From Gnetum montanum (taxonomy: Eukaryota > Streptophyta > Gnetopsida > Gnetales > Gnetaceae), in NCBI GenBank assembly GCA_015680685.1, contig MNCI01002796.1:59956-111630 (forward strand): a DNA stretch of 51,675 nucleotides, written 5' to 3'. Each line of letters begins with the position of its first letter. Position 1 is the stretch's first letter. The position numbers and the translations under genes are program-made. Positions 21,513 to 33,391 of this stretch are shown piece by piece. The notes under the pieces are model-generated. The model made no database searches. It was not told the DNA's origin and was given only the letters and a program-made list of their open reading frames with translations.

Positions 21513-21584
21513 ACCTACTAGAATCAAACCATGCTTTGGGCTTTTAAACTAAGAGTCTTACCACTAGGCTAACACCTCATTGTT
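21513..21584 (-). repeat. SINE head with clear A and B boxes, right side of D
   Basis: On the minus strand: CAATGAGGTGT, then A box TAGCCTAGTGG (21561-21571), which fits the tRNA A-box consensus fully, then 30 bases, then B box GGTTTGATTCT (21520-21530), 9 of 11 to consensus. The spacing is that of a tRNA. The tail of this SINE lies at 11240-11278, so it was split by D. Confidence 0.6.
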
Positions 21585-22604
21585 ACATACTCTACAAAGC
21601 TTTCATCAAGAGTCTAAGTGAGAGCCTTGAACTCTAGTTTTAATTTGTAGAGAGAAAACTTTGCCAAAAGTTGCATAAGTATGTGAACTTTGGTTTCCTT
21701 TTTTAAATGTAGAACTAAACAAAGACTTTATTACATAAAACAACTTTAAAACATAACTCCTATGATAAAACCTTGATAACTTAAACAAGGAAACATAAAA
21801 CATGACTTAATGACTTTAGAGGGACTAGACAATTTCTACATTATAGTTAATAGAAATTGTACTATTCCATCCATAAAATTGGAAGGTAAATAAAATCATA
21901 AGTGCATTGAGCATCCGTTTTGTTAAACTTTTGTTATACTTGTTGGAATACACTGTAGCTATTAGATGTGATAAGATAACAAGTTAAGTGTTATATCTCT
22001 CAAAATATTGACATACGTAATTTGAAATACTAACAATAATTGTAAATGTAAACATTATGAAGTAATTGTGATTATGAAATTCTAAATCTATGCAAAAAAT
22101 ACAAATGAAAAAGTATAAAGTTAAAGTGTTGCAATGTATAGACATAATTTTAATCTAATTTCTGCAAATGATTACATCTATACATAACCATCTAAATAAT
22201 ATTGTCAATTACATAACACTCTACAAGTACTTGCTAGTTGAATATGGATTACAAAATAAAACTACAAGAATTTGACTATAATTGAAATCTAAAACTTGCT
22301 TCCTTGAGTTTTGGGTTAGGTATATATAAGAGATGAGTCACATGTTGTATGTGCTTTATGGCCAAAAGCCACTAGCCATTGGATATTTCAAATTACTAAA
22401 TTCCCTATGAACTTTTATCAAGTATAAGTTGTTTCTTCATATTTGATTAAATCTTTTCTAAAGAGGGTTGTCAAAACCAAAACTAGATTAGGGGTGGTGG
22501 GATTTTGAACCCCCAAAAAATGAATAATAATATTAATTTTTTTAAAAAACCAAAACTAAATGACTATATATGTACCTATGGACATATGGCCAACCCAACT
22601 TTCA
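21585..22604. other. Intergenic, no gene recognised
   Basis: AT-rich sequence. A 65-codon minus-strand open frame near 21606-21803 has no recognisable motif. A phrase with GGATTTTGAACCCCC near 22500 resembles the B-box region of the local SINE family on the plus strand, too short to annotate separately. Confidence 0.4.
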
Positions 22605-22765
22605 TAAACCTTAAGAAGAAACTTATAACTTAGCATTGCCTACTGGAATCAAACCCTATAACTTAGAATCTTTTCTAGATCAAAATCAAGTTACATAGTT
22701 GGGTTGTGGTTGTAACCTCGAAATAATTGTATTATAGGTACACCCTAAGATATATAGTCCAATTA
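22605..22765 (-). repeat. SINE-like fragments
   Basis: 22605-22680 contains AACTTATAACTTAGCATTGCC and CTGGAATCAAACCCTATAAC, matching the tail and B box of the SINE family. 22700-22765 holds a second tail with ATAATTGTATTATAGGTACACCC and AAGATATATAG. Both are minus-strand and truncated. Confidence 0.45.
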
Positions 22766-23124
22766 GAACTTGATGTAATGTGGTTTCTTACAAAGATTCT
22801 GTAGCTAATTTTTTTCCATTGTTAGTTCAAAGTGACATCATTTAACAACTAATGCTTCACCTAAATTTCGAAATGTTTCTCTCTTTAATTTTTCTTTTTT
22901 ATTAATAAGAAATCTTTAGTAGGAAGTAAAAATCCATTTTGGTACTTTTGAATGAGGGCAAGGTTAGATCTTTTTCCTACCCTAAAGGGGAGGTTTTTCA
23001 AGATTGGTTGTAAGAATGAAAACCTAAAAAAGCATTCCTAAGACTATTAGGCCTTTTCTTTTTCTTGTTTTGGAGTTTCTATTTTGCCTCTTTGCTTTCA
23101 TAATTTGAATTGTTATTTTTAATA

Positions 23125-23232
23125 TATTTATTTGTTGGGGGTTTGATAACTCAACATTGACCACCAAAATCTTACACATGACTTGAAACTTTCAAATCAA
23201 GAGTCTCACTACTAGGCTAACACCTCATTGTT
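23125..23232 (-). repeat. SINE-like fragment (5' half)
   Basis: Plus-strand phrase CTCACTACTAGGCTAACACC followed by TCATTGTT matches the head of the SINE on the minus strand, with A box TAGCCTAGTAG. The B-box region is decayed. Confidence 0.5.
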
Positions 23233-23259
23233 ATACTTATCAGAACTTAGACTATGCTT

Positions 23260-23390
23260 TAGAGTCATTCCTTATTTCATATAATCCTAGGTCATGGGTT
23301 CTATTCTACTAGGTATCACTAAGTTATAAACTTCTATAAATCTTGGAGTATACATATGTTTCACTTATTTAGGGTTCCAACACCCCCATT
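23260..23390 (+). repeat. SINE-like fragment (3' half, opposite orientation)
   Basis: Contains a B-box-like GGGTTCTATTCTAC, then ACTAAGTTATAAACTTC, TATAAATCTTGGAGTATAC and the tail end AGGGTTCCAACACCCCC, the reverse complement of the copy at 10358-10488. It abuts the minus-strand fragment at 23125-23232, giving an inverted pair. Confidence 0.55.
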
Positions 23391-25370
23391 CCTTATTTCA
23401 TATAGAAGAGCTTACTTCAACTTGATAGAGCTTTGACCTTCATTGTCTACTTCACTTGGTAAGGTTATGACCAAGATAGTGTTATAGATTTTATCTAATA
23501 CTAAAGATGTTATTATGTTTGTAGACTAGAAATGATCGATTGGATTAAAAGTACATTCATCTCATGGAAACTAAAAATTGATTCAACAAAGTGGCACAAA
23601 TGGTTAGCTAAGAGAAAAATAAAAAAGAGATGGTCCTTATCCTTAGAGAGTTGTTGACCCACAAAGCCTTTGCATGTGTATTCTTCAAATCAATCCATCT
23701 CACATTATCTATCCTGAGTCTATGTAAACTCAAATGAAGCTTTCTAATTAAACTAAGAGATTTGATTGAAATTTTATCTAAAAAGTTTACAGCTTACTAG
23801 CTTCTTTGGAGTTCAAGTTTGTATGCACTTAATAAAGGGGTAAAGCCAACTAAAAGCATGTGCTTAGCAAATTTAAAGGATCATGCCTATTCAATGGTGG
23901 CATTTGGATGGGGAAAAGGGTTGACTAACTTCTCCATTGTATCTTCAGATTTGTAATGTATGCTCTTTTATGAATCATAGTGTTGTAATATCAAATTATA
24001 CATGCGTATATGATTGGCCCTCATGTGCATTTCACTGAAGCTCTCACATAATGGGTGATTTTCAAGAGGATACCCACATAAATCTAAAGCAAAATTTCCT
24101 GTACTAGTTACTCTGCTAAGCTTCATTGTGAAAATCGCAAAGAGTTTACCTAGTCATTCCTATAGGTAGGTTCACAAATATTTGGACTTTAGGTTGAGTT
24201 GGGTATTTGAAACTGACATGTTTGAACTAGATGATTTCTATGAGGTTTTGCAGTGTGTTTCTAGAGTCATCGCTTACGTCGATGCAAGATTTCCATTTGA
24301 GAATGCTAAATATCGAATTTATTGTGTTAAGAAAACTCTTCCGTTGTTTTTATTAATGTAAGTTATGTATTTCATAACATTTAGCTTTGTAATCGCTTCT
24401 TTAAATATAATTAGTAGTTTCTAAAATCATCTAATGATTGTAATAGAAAAAAACTTTAGTTTTATCCTATAAATTAAGGATGGGAAGGTGTGTTAGGCAC
24501 AACAACAAAGTGTGAGAGGAAGGGCTTAAATAAAGTGCAAGAAGAATGACTTAAAAGTGTGGTGATAGCAACAAGCTATAAGAGCTATCAAGGATAGCTT
24601 ATGTCCATGGGTTATTTTCTCTAAATAAAAAAGGAACTCTGCAATGGTTTAATGGCATTTTCCTCACTTTAAGGTTTTACATGTAAATTTTCTTTGTTGT
24701 TTCTATTTAGAGATTTAATTAATTTCATAACCAGAGCAACATAAACAACACTTGATGAAACTGGCTAATATGTCTTGAAGACATTGGTAAAGTTAGATTC
24801 TAGATAGGATATCATCCTAAGGTACTTCCTTAATAAAGATGATTTATACAATATTTAATTATTATTAAAAATGAACTCCAAATCCTAGTTTAATGACAAA
24901 AGGTAATAAGTGATATGGTCTGGGTAGGATCAAGGTTCATAATTGCTCCATGAACAAAGTATTATATAAGCACATATACATAATAATAATAAAAAAAGAA
25001 ATGCATAACTAGATGTGCATAATAAAGCATAAACATGCGTAAAGAGGTAAATATGCATAGCTAAATATTAGTAAATGCACGATAACTAACAAAAGAAAAC
25101 CTTCTTGGGGTAATTGGATATTTAACATTTAATCATAAAATATAAAGTAGATCTATCACTAAGCTTTAGCAGTAGTAAAATAAAAGAGATAAAATTTTAA
25201 CAAAATATCTTAGCAAGCAAATTGCATATTCACTTATGTTGGAAATTAGTAACAACAATAACAATAATAATAATAGTAATGATAGTAATGCAATTCTATG
25301 ATTGAACCAAGAATATTAGAGCTAATTCATTGAAACACATTTGACAACATTAAAAAATTAATCATATGCA
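23391..25370. other. Intergenic, possible degraded copia-type LTR
   Basis: No ORF was recognised. From about 24360 to 24735 there is a TATA-like CCTATAAATTAAGG and later CATAACCAGAGC, which weakly resembles the copia tRNA-Met primer site TGGTATCAGAGC (7 of 12). This could be the end of an old LTR, but no partner was found. An AAT/AAC microsatellite-like tract lies at about 25249-25291. Confidence 0.25.
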
Positions 25371-25800
25371 TTAAATAACTAAATCTTGTAAATTCTTGGG
25401 CTGTGACATTAGATCTTTCATCTTTCTAATAACATGTTTATAGAATCCATTCTGAAGAAAGTTGCCAATCTCAAACACATGGGGATTTTGTCCTATTAAG
25501 AAACAATTTGAATGGATGGATACATTTACAGAATTGAAGGCATGCATATGGCACAAAAGATTGATCTTTCCAACAACCAATTTTCTGATGAAATAAGCCC
25601 AATCATTCCAAAATTTTTGGTTGTGCACAGAGTGAATTTATCTTTTAACCATTTCAATGGAATTTTGGTAGAGTCCATTGCATAGAAGCTCTGATCTCTC
25701 CAAGTTATTAACCTTTTTCCATAACAACTTTTGGGACATGATAACATCATATTCAACACTTAATAGTTTTGGTGGGTTTAAAACCCATAACAGAACATTT
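25371..25800 (-). pseudogene. Unrecognised minus-strand coding relic, possibly PPR
   Basis: Two overlapping minus-strand frames (25371-25628 and 25526-25759) look like pieces of one frameshifted protein. Phrases such as KRLITW, NGLYQNSIEMV and NPHVFEIGN loosely resemble pentatricopeptide-repeat proteins (W..MI, QNG, PHVFVGN). The match is weak and no two full 35-residue repeats could be aligned. Treat as an unknown relic. Confidence 0.25.
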
Positions 25801-26160
25801 TCTCAGCAAGTCCATATCTTTGTGCCAACACTTTTTGCATCACTAACTATAAAAATAAGGGTAAGAAACATTCAAGGATCATCAAGCTTTTGATAATGAC
25901 CTTTCTCTCAAGCAAAGAAGACATAGTAAGCATTTTTTGAATGCATGAAAACTAAAATCTTTTTCAAATTTTCTAAGTATAGTTTATGTATTTTAATAAT
26001 TTATTTAAACTTATTATTGATAATACTCTTTTATATCTTACATGGTATGAAATTTTAATTTTTAGTTTTAGCATTATGAATGTGTAGAAAAATGTGGATA
26101 TCACAATATCATTCATTAAAGAGAGATTTTCAAAAAAGCTATGGAGCATAGTTACTATTA

Positions 26161-28086
26161 AAGGAAATTATTCCAAAGGTAAATATAGTAACTCAGGCAG
26201 CAAATCATGGATTTGTCCTTATTACAACATAAATAGAAGTAGTTCTATAGCATGAGTTAGGTATCACTTACTTGGAATTGGAAAGAAAGAGCAAATTGTG
26301 GTATGTAAAAGAATGCTAAAATCTAAAAGAGAAGACCTTATAAGATAGTTCAAACATTTTGAAAAGATTATTGTAAACAAAATTAGAAGTATGCATACAA
26401 ATGCTAGTCTTTCAATGTCAAACACTAGTATAGAGGAATTGTTTGATGCTTCAAACAGAAAAAATGTGAATGCACCTATAGGAAGACTTTGTTATGCTTG
26501 TGGCATGTCTTTTAAAATTGTTTGATCTCCTTATTGGAAATAAGCTATACAAATAAATTCTACTATAAAAGGTTCTATTCCACGTAGTTTTGAAAAGATT
26601 AAAACAACTTTGTTAAGTGAAGAAAAAGCTTGAGTGGAAGCAAATTTAAGATACATAAAGGATTGTTGGTCTACAACAATTATGTTTACTTTATCAAATG
26701 AATGGATAAATATTAGTAATAAACCACTTATTAATATTCTTGCATCATCTTCAAAAGGTATTATATTTATAAAATCACATGAAACCTCAGGAAATGTTTA
26801 AAATGTTGCATATTTAATGGAATTGTTTTGTGAAACTAGAAGCCTTGTGGGTAGAGATAACATTGTGCAAATTATCACAAATAGTGCTTCAAATAATGTG
26901 TTGATAGGAGAAATGATAGAAAATAAAGTATATTTTGGACTTGTAATACATTTCTTGAAGTTATTACTTAAGGACATTATTATAGGTGTTGAATGGATAT
27001 CATAAATTATAACTAATGCAAAAAATAAAATAAAATAAAAAAATAAAAAAAATTCAACAATTTATTGTGAACCATTCATTATCTCAAGATATTTATACAA
27101 AATATTCCTCCCTACAGTTATTGAAATGTGTAGAAACTAAGTTTGCTTTACAATTTATAATGATTGAATGTCTTTTTAAAGTTAAACAATCCCTTAGAGA
27201 AATGGTAATTTCAGTTGAATGTGAAAGGTGAAAAATTTCTTCTAATATTAATTTGAACATGTATGAAGAGATTGTTGATATTATTCTTGCAGGAAGGAAA
27301 ACTTATTTTGAAAATAAATTGAAGTAGCTCTTAAAATTTTTAGTACCATCTATGAGGTTTTGAAACTTACCAATAGTAATATTGCATTTATGGGTGAAAT
27401 ATTTGAAGAAATGAATCAAATGAGAGAAAATTTGCAGCAGGTTTTATATGATGATTCTTTTTCATTTGATCAACACACTACGGAGTTAGTATGGGAATGT
27501 GATGAAAAGAGATGGAGAATGCTTCATTCCCCTCTTCATTTAGTTGGATTTCTTCTGAATCCAAAATGGTTTCATAAAAAACTATGGCAAGATGAAGAAC
27601 TTAATGAAGGCTAGAAAATTCACATTAATCATTATTTTGTAACTATATAAGATCATGCAAAGATAAAAAATGAATATGACATTTATATTAAATTACAAGA
27701 GGAATTTTCACATCATGATTATGCATATGATTGTGAAACATTAGATGCTTTTATATTTTGAAATCAATATAGAGCTCAAACTCCATTATTAAAAGAGACA
27801 ATAATTCGTATTTTATCTCAATGAAGTTCTTTTTAAATACTTGAAAACTTTCATGTTTGATTTATTATGATTAAATATTGGACATTTTTTATGTATTAAA
27901 AGTATTAATTCAAAAAAAAATTTATGGCATAGGTCTCTAGTGCATCTGCATGTGAGAGAAATTGGAATGAATGTGCCTTTATTTACTCCATAAAACATAA
28001 TAGACTTGGTATGACAAAGGTTGAAGATTTAGTTTATGTACATTTAAGTTAGTATCTCAGTCTTCTCTAGATTATAGATTAGGTAC
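26161..28086 (+). pseudogene. hAT-family transposase relic, N-terminal and middle part
   Basis: Remains of a hAT (Ac-like) DNA transposase. A BED zinc-finger-like region is at about 26205-26310 (WICPYY...HLLGIG...C), with one expected Cys replaced by Tyr. A DUF659-like region runs about 26595-27003 (EWINISNKPLINILASS, DNIVQIITNSASN). The central part continues to 27380 in another frame. 27360-27614 is back in the first frame with HSPLHLVGFLLNPKWFHK. The hAT dimerisation region (CERNW, NRLGMTKVEDLVYVH) is at about 27935-28045, after a roughly 100-base interruption that may be an intron. The last codons are at 44304-44412, after element B. Stops and frameshifts show it is dead. No terminal inverted repeats were identified. 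Confidence 0.8.
28082..28086. repeat. Target-site duplication of element B, left copy (GGTAC)
   Basis: GGTAC before the 5' LTR is repeated at 44299-44303 after the 3' LTR. Removing B with one copy restores a continuous reading frame of the hAT tail. Confidence 0.9.
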
Positions 28087-29132
28087 TGATGAGTCATCAA
28101 TTGGCTAGGTTATCTGATAAAAAGTCAACTTTTTGGTTGGCTCCGATATCTTAGCTCCAATGTCATAGCTCCCATATCAAGGCCCAACAACAAGGCTTTG
28201 ATATCAAGGCTCCAACAACAAGGCTCTGACAAGATGGCTTCAACAACAAGGCTCTGATAACAAGGCCGAGTCGATGAGGCCCCGTTAATGTGATCAATTG
28301 CATCGACGAGGCCCCGTCGATGCATCATTTCATGCATCAATGAGGCCTTGTCAATGCATCCTAGCAACAAAATATATAAATACGTGCTCATAGCTGTGTT
28401 TATGTAGTCATTTGGTTAATAGAGTTGCTGAACCCTTGCAATTTTATTTTGTAATCTTAGAGAATAATTAGTGAGTGCCCACAGTGTGGATCTAAGTCAG
28501 TTGTATGATGTCTTATTCGAGTGGCAATATACCTAGACACATTCCATAAACAACAATAAGATCGAGATTGATTCTTATTCATTGCAACACTTGGACTTAG
28601 ATTAAATTTATTTTTAATGCAATTTATATTTCATGTACTTAGTTAATATTTCTTTTTCCATGCATGTTAATGAATTAGCGGAATAAGCATGACTAGTTTC
28701 AAGCGTAAACATGTATTCGCTTGGTAATCCTAGTAGCATTATTGCTTGGTTCGCCCAATAGCATAGTGCTTGGTAATCCCAGTAGTGGATACATTGGTTC
28801 AAGATGTGTACGGCAAGTTGGAAATAGACACTCATCACCCATAGGCTAGTTTAGACTTTACTCTCCATTGTTAATTAGTCTAAACAATTGATTTCTTTAT
28901 TATCGTTAGGAAAAGCATAAGACTAAAATAACATCAATTATCATATGCCTCACTCTAGACTAAACCATATGTGACAAAGCTACCACTATTCTAAGTGGGA
29001 AGACAATGAACTGCGATTAAGGCATAACAATCTAGATGCCACAACTATTCCCATCCATGGAATTTGACCAAATCATGCTTGAACGCCTGTGATTCATATG
29101 GTTGGGCATAGGGGGTACCTGGCCGCTCATCA
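28087..29132 (+). repeat. 5' LTR of element B
   Basis: Starts TGATGAGTCATCAATTGG and ends CTCATCA. U3 has an array of CAACAACAAGGCTCTGATA-like units (28185-28265) and a perfect 9-bp dyad GCATCGACG/CGTCGATGC at 28300-28323. TATATAAATA is near 28374. U5 has repeated GCTTGGTAATCC motifs at about 28717-28795. Confidence 0.9.
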
Positions 29133-29133
29133 C

Positions 29134-29154
29134 TGGTGTCGTTGCCAAGGATGG
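29134..29154 (+). other. Primer-binding site of B (tRNA-Asp type)
   Basis: TGGTGTCGTTGCCAAGGAT begins one base after the 5' LTR. It differs from the tRNA-Asp-complementary TGGCGCCGTTGCCGGGGAT by two C-to-T and two G-to-A changes, at different positions from those in A. Confidence 0.75.
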
Positions 29155-29257
29155 TGCTAGTTATCTAGAATAGTTATATCATACACAATCATTGCAAAAG
29201 CATTAACAATTTATCTCTTAGAAAATATTAAGTCACACACATCATTAACTAACAAAA

Positions 29258-31000
29258 ATGTATCTTTCACAAGGAAGCGATAATGCATCATATGAAGAGA
29301 ACATTCATTGGAGAACTAACAAGATATATGTTGAAGAAAATCGGAGTGACCAGCCTCATGCAAGGATCTCATATGTTCATGACCATCCTAACTACACTCA
29401 AGGACTACATTCACCTAAGGTAGACAACCCTAGAGGAGATGAAGTAAGGCTTAGATAAGGGGAGGCCTCAAGGCCTAGGACCTTCTCAAAACCTAAAAAA
29501 GATAAATTAAGGGACTATGGGGAACACCATTGAAGCCATGGTAATCCTCCTAGTTCCTCATATTCCTCTTCCTCTTCAACATCTAGTTTTGATGAAGATA
29601 AACGTAGGTATAGAGATCAAGCTCCACTATGGGGTCAAAATAACAATAGAAATCGAGCCCAAGGGCAAAATCAAAGACATCAAAATGAACATAGAAAAAA
29701 CTGCCATAATCAGGTAAATAGAAATAGCAATTTTCACCATGCCATGTCCAATGATGATGAACCCTTGTTGGCTACTAATAACTTGATGTAGATCATAGAG
29801 GCAGTTAAGATCCCCCACAAGCATCACAGGGAAAGTCGCATAAAAAGGCTTAATATGAATAACATCCCCAAACTTATGGGAAGCTATGATTCTGATCCAC
29901 AACATCACTTACAAGCTAGATAGGATATTAGAGTGGATAAATGAAAAAGCTACAATTTTCATAGAAACTATAGAGGAGAAGGTAACACAAAATGAATTAG
30001 GTGATCATAATAAACAAAGGAAGAAGAACCAAGAAATAGCTAGAAACACTTATAAGCAAACATGCAAAATGGTTGTAGAAGAAGAGGCTATAGATTCAAC
30101 CATAGAAGAAGATGATGGATGTGACATCTGCCTATATGACCATCCAAAGGGCTATTGCCCAATCATGTTACATATGCATGAGTATTGGGATTTTACATTA
30201 AATCCCAAGTTTGTACAAAAGCAAATGCCTAGAAAATTACCTTTCTCACAAGGTAATTATAGATAGTCCAACAACCAACCGTACCATCCTAGTGGGACTT
30301 CCTACCAGTCTCAACACTATCATCCAATGTACTGGAAAAACCCACAGTCATGGGAGAGGCCATCATCAAACCAACACTACCCTTACTACCAACTGAATCT
30401 GTATGGATATATGTTCAACAATCTGTTTTCCTGATTGGTTCTACTTTATCTACTTCAAATCACTACTACCACTTTCCTGAATATCATTGACCAGTGACAT
30501 CTTCTAAAAGATCACCACCTCACACCTCTCATCCTTCATCATATTCTCAATTTTCTCATACTTCCCTTCACCATATGTCACCACCAACAACATAAGAAGG
30601 TTCAACACCATGACATCAATGAGAGAATGCCACTTGTACTATGAACATACACAAAAATGATAATGCCAGTAGATCTACACCAAAATCTCGAAAACGTCCT
30701 TTCTTTAGGACAATTCCCACGCATAAGCACAACACTTGTGGACCTACTAACTCATTGAAGCTAGCACAATGTCAATCAAGTTCAACACCCTTCCTTTTAC
30801 AACTAATGTCCTCCAATCCTATGCAAGGGCCAACATCTATCATTACTCCAACACCTAACAAAAGCGATGAATCTAGCGTTGTGAAGAGACAAAATAATTC
30901 ATGCATCACTACGAATAGTAAAGGGTGTAGTTGCAGGCCAAAAATTCAAAATATTAATACAACCCACAACAAAGCTAAGGAACAAGTGTGTTAGCAAAAA
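29258..31000 (+). pseudogene. gag of element B (internal deletion)
   Basis: Capsid/nucleocapsid gene homologous to gag of A: the start MYLSQGSDNASYEENIHW matches the N-terminus of A, and the N-terminal part is intact to 29457. The frame shifts after that. Near 29920 a phrase equivalent to A at about 13470 joins directly to sequence equivalent to A at about 14085, so about 600 bases of capsid core are missing. A CX2CX3HX4C knuckle (CDICLYDHPKGYC) lies at about 30120-30160. The C-terminal Pro/Ser-rich tail is in other frames to about 31000. It cannot make a normal capsid. Confidence 0.8.
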
Positions 31001-33080
31001 CCAACCTACATAGTAGCCACTAAACTAGAAGACACCTAGTGGCTTGAAAATGAGAATATAAATTTGTTTCAAAGATGCAGGAAGTCAACTAATTCGCTTA
31101 TTAGTTCTAAGCTTAAGAAAATGGACCAAATAGAGGACTTAGACATAGGTATCTTACACTCTAATTATACACTGAAAAAGGATATTAAACATGAAGACCT
31201 AAGAATTAAAATAGAAAATTAAGGAGAAGAAACAAATACATCTAGATCCCCAAAAACGAAAATAGCTTCAAGTCCAGATGAAGATACCTCTCTGAATGAT
31301 CCAAACGAGACTATCACCAATGTTAGATGTGCTACCACATGATTAATTAGATCAGTAATAGTGATAGATGGAAAATCGATGGTGTATAACTAGGGAATTG
31401 TGAAATCCATCTCCTGAATGTGTAGCCATAACATTAGTCGTGGGGGAGATACTCTATCCTGGTTCAAGAACTAATATGTGTTTTTCACCTTTTTATTTTT
31501 ACAATTTTTATCATTTTCTTATTTCTTCCAAAATTTTTTGATTCTTAATATTTTTCTTTTCTTGAGTCATTTCCTTTATGTTTTATAAATGTCTTATATA
31601 TTTCTGTTAATAATATTGCCAAGTCATGATGCAAAAGTCAATGCTATGTGTTGGGTTTTTGTGCCATGTTATCAAGATGGTTAGGTAAGTAATTGTGTAA
31701 AGAAAAGAGACCACCTTATCCATCCCTCCAGTTCTCTGAATAAAATGTCTTTTTCATGGAAATAATTTGGTTCTCCTTGCATGAAACTAAAATTAATCAA
31801 TGATCATTGTACCTTGAAGAAAGAGGGAATGACCAAGTGGAAATGGTAAGGGTGTGACCTCAAGGGGATTTGTTAGGTTTTCATCTTGTCTTCCTTCATG
31901 TGGTTTATGAATCCTCTTGGAATGTATCATCACTCCTCCATTGACCAATAAAAAGAAAGCTTTGTTTTTGCATGGTGTGATTCCCATTTCAATAAAAATA
32001 AAAATAAAAATAATACAAAATACAAAAAGAAAGAAAGAAAAACAATAATGGGAATTCAAAGCACACCCCTTAGACACAATAAGGGGCTAGAAAGACATGT
32101 TACCCATGCCTGAAGGCACCCCTCTAACTAAGGCCCTTCGTTATTCTCTTTTCTTCTCTTTTTGGAGTGATGATTGTTCTTTGAGGTGGTTGTGGACTCA
32201 TGGTGGTAGACAAGAGGGAACACATCAATGTGAGGTTACTGTTTATGGTATGGACTTGGTCTAAACTTGGACGGATAGGTATGTTGATCATTTTAATCAC
32301 ATTTATCACAATAACTTATTATGGACATGGTCAAGTACCTTGCATCCCTATCTCTACAATCCCTCCTCATCCCATTATTCACCTCACTGTTGCATGCAGT
32401 TATGAGCCTTTTGGTTTTGTATAGTAGAGTGCAACATCCCAACCACATCAGTTGTGTGTTGTTTGGAACAAAGGCATGATCTACATTTAACTTCTTGGGT
32501 GCTTGTGGACATCTATAGTAGTGGTTATGCAAGGGCATTATGGTAGGAGCCTGCTTTGGGGAGGAACCACTTGCATAAATTTTGTTAATCATGGCTTTAA
32601 ACTAACCTTCACATCTTCTAAAAAATCCATGATAGTTTCTCTAAATTTATGCATAATTTTGGGACTACTTCTCATCACTTTCAATTACTTTTTTACTTTT
32701 TCCTACTTTTCTGTTAAAATATCCTTCAAGTTCAATATTTCTTGGCCATCTTTTGAATTAGACCTTTGGTTTTAATTATTCGAAAACTTGTGTGCTTCAG
32801 AAGTTACGCTTATTAGTCATGGGAGCTAGGGATGTTCACTTCTAGGGATGTCCACTTTGAAATTTTAAAATTTTTCTAACATCATATTTTCAAACATCAT
32901 GGTAAGTAATAGTAAATGATCAAAATAATGTAAATATCTAGATGATTTTAGTTACCTCATAGTCTTGGGCATAGTATGCTATCATCACCTTGTGCTTAAA
33001 TGAAAACTAAGGGATCCAAAAGGGTTAATTATTAAGGAAAATTTACCAAAACTAATGTTGATCCTTTGGTGACTACAGGT
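31001..33080 (+). other. Non-coding 3' region of element B, left of C
   Basis: No pol similarity. Landmarks shared with A and C: TTAGTCGTGGGGGAGA at 31434-31449; GGGTGTGACCTCAAGGGGATTTG near 31850; an A-rich tract at about 31993-32042, followed by GGGAATTCAAAGCACACCCC; GAGCCTGCTTTGGGGAGG at 32548-32565; and TTAGTCATGGGA at 32813. It ends with GACTACAG/GT, a candidate 3' splice site, where C inserted. The region continues at 42817. Confidence 0.6.
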
Positions 33081-33391
33081 TGATGAACTACAATATCACA
33101 TACGCAATATCACATCCACCATGCGATATCACGTCCTGCCTCATCTTCTATAAATAAGAGGCGGTGGCCTTGGTTCCCATACATTAGATTTAGACCCTTA
33201 GCTAAACTCTTGTAGTTTTGTCATTCTAGAGTTAGAATTATTTCTATGTGCCCACAGTAGGAGTCAGAGAGTGAATAGATCTTTATTTGAGTAATTTGTA
33301 CCTGAGCACAATTTTGTGTACGACAATAAAGACAAACTTTATGATAAACCTTGCAGCATACAGATTAAGCTAATTAGTAATTAATTATTAT
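33081..33391 (+). repeat. 5' LTR of element C (visible part)
   Basis: Begins TGATGAACTACAATATCAC. TATAAATA lies near 33150. Compared with the 3' LTR its U3 has lost CpG sites by C-to-T/G-to-A changes and lacks about 18-20 bases with one GATAT motif. By comparison with the 805-bp 3' LTR, some 490 bases of this LTR fall in the N gap. Confidence 0.85.
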
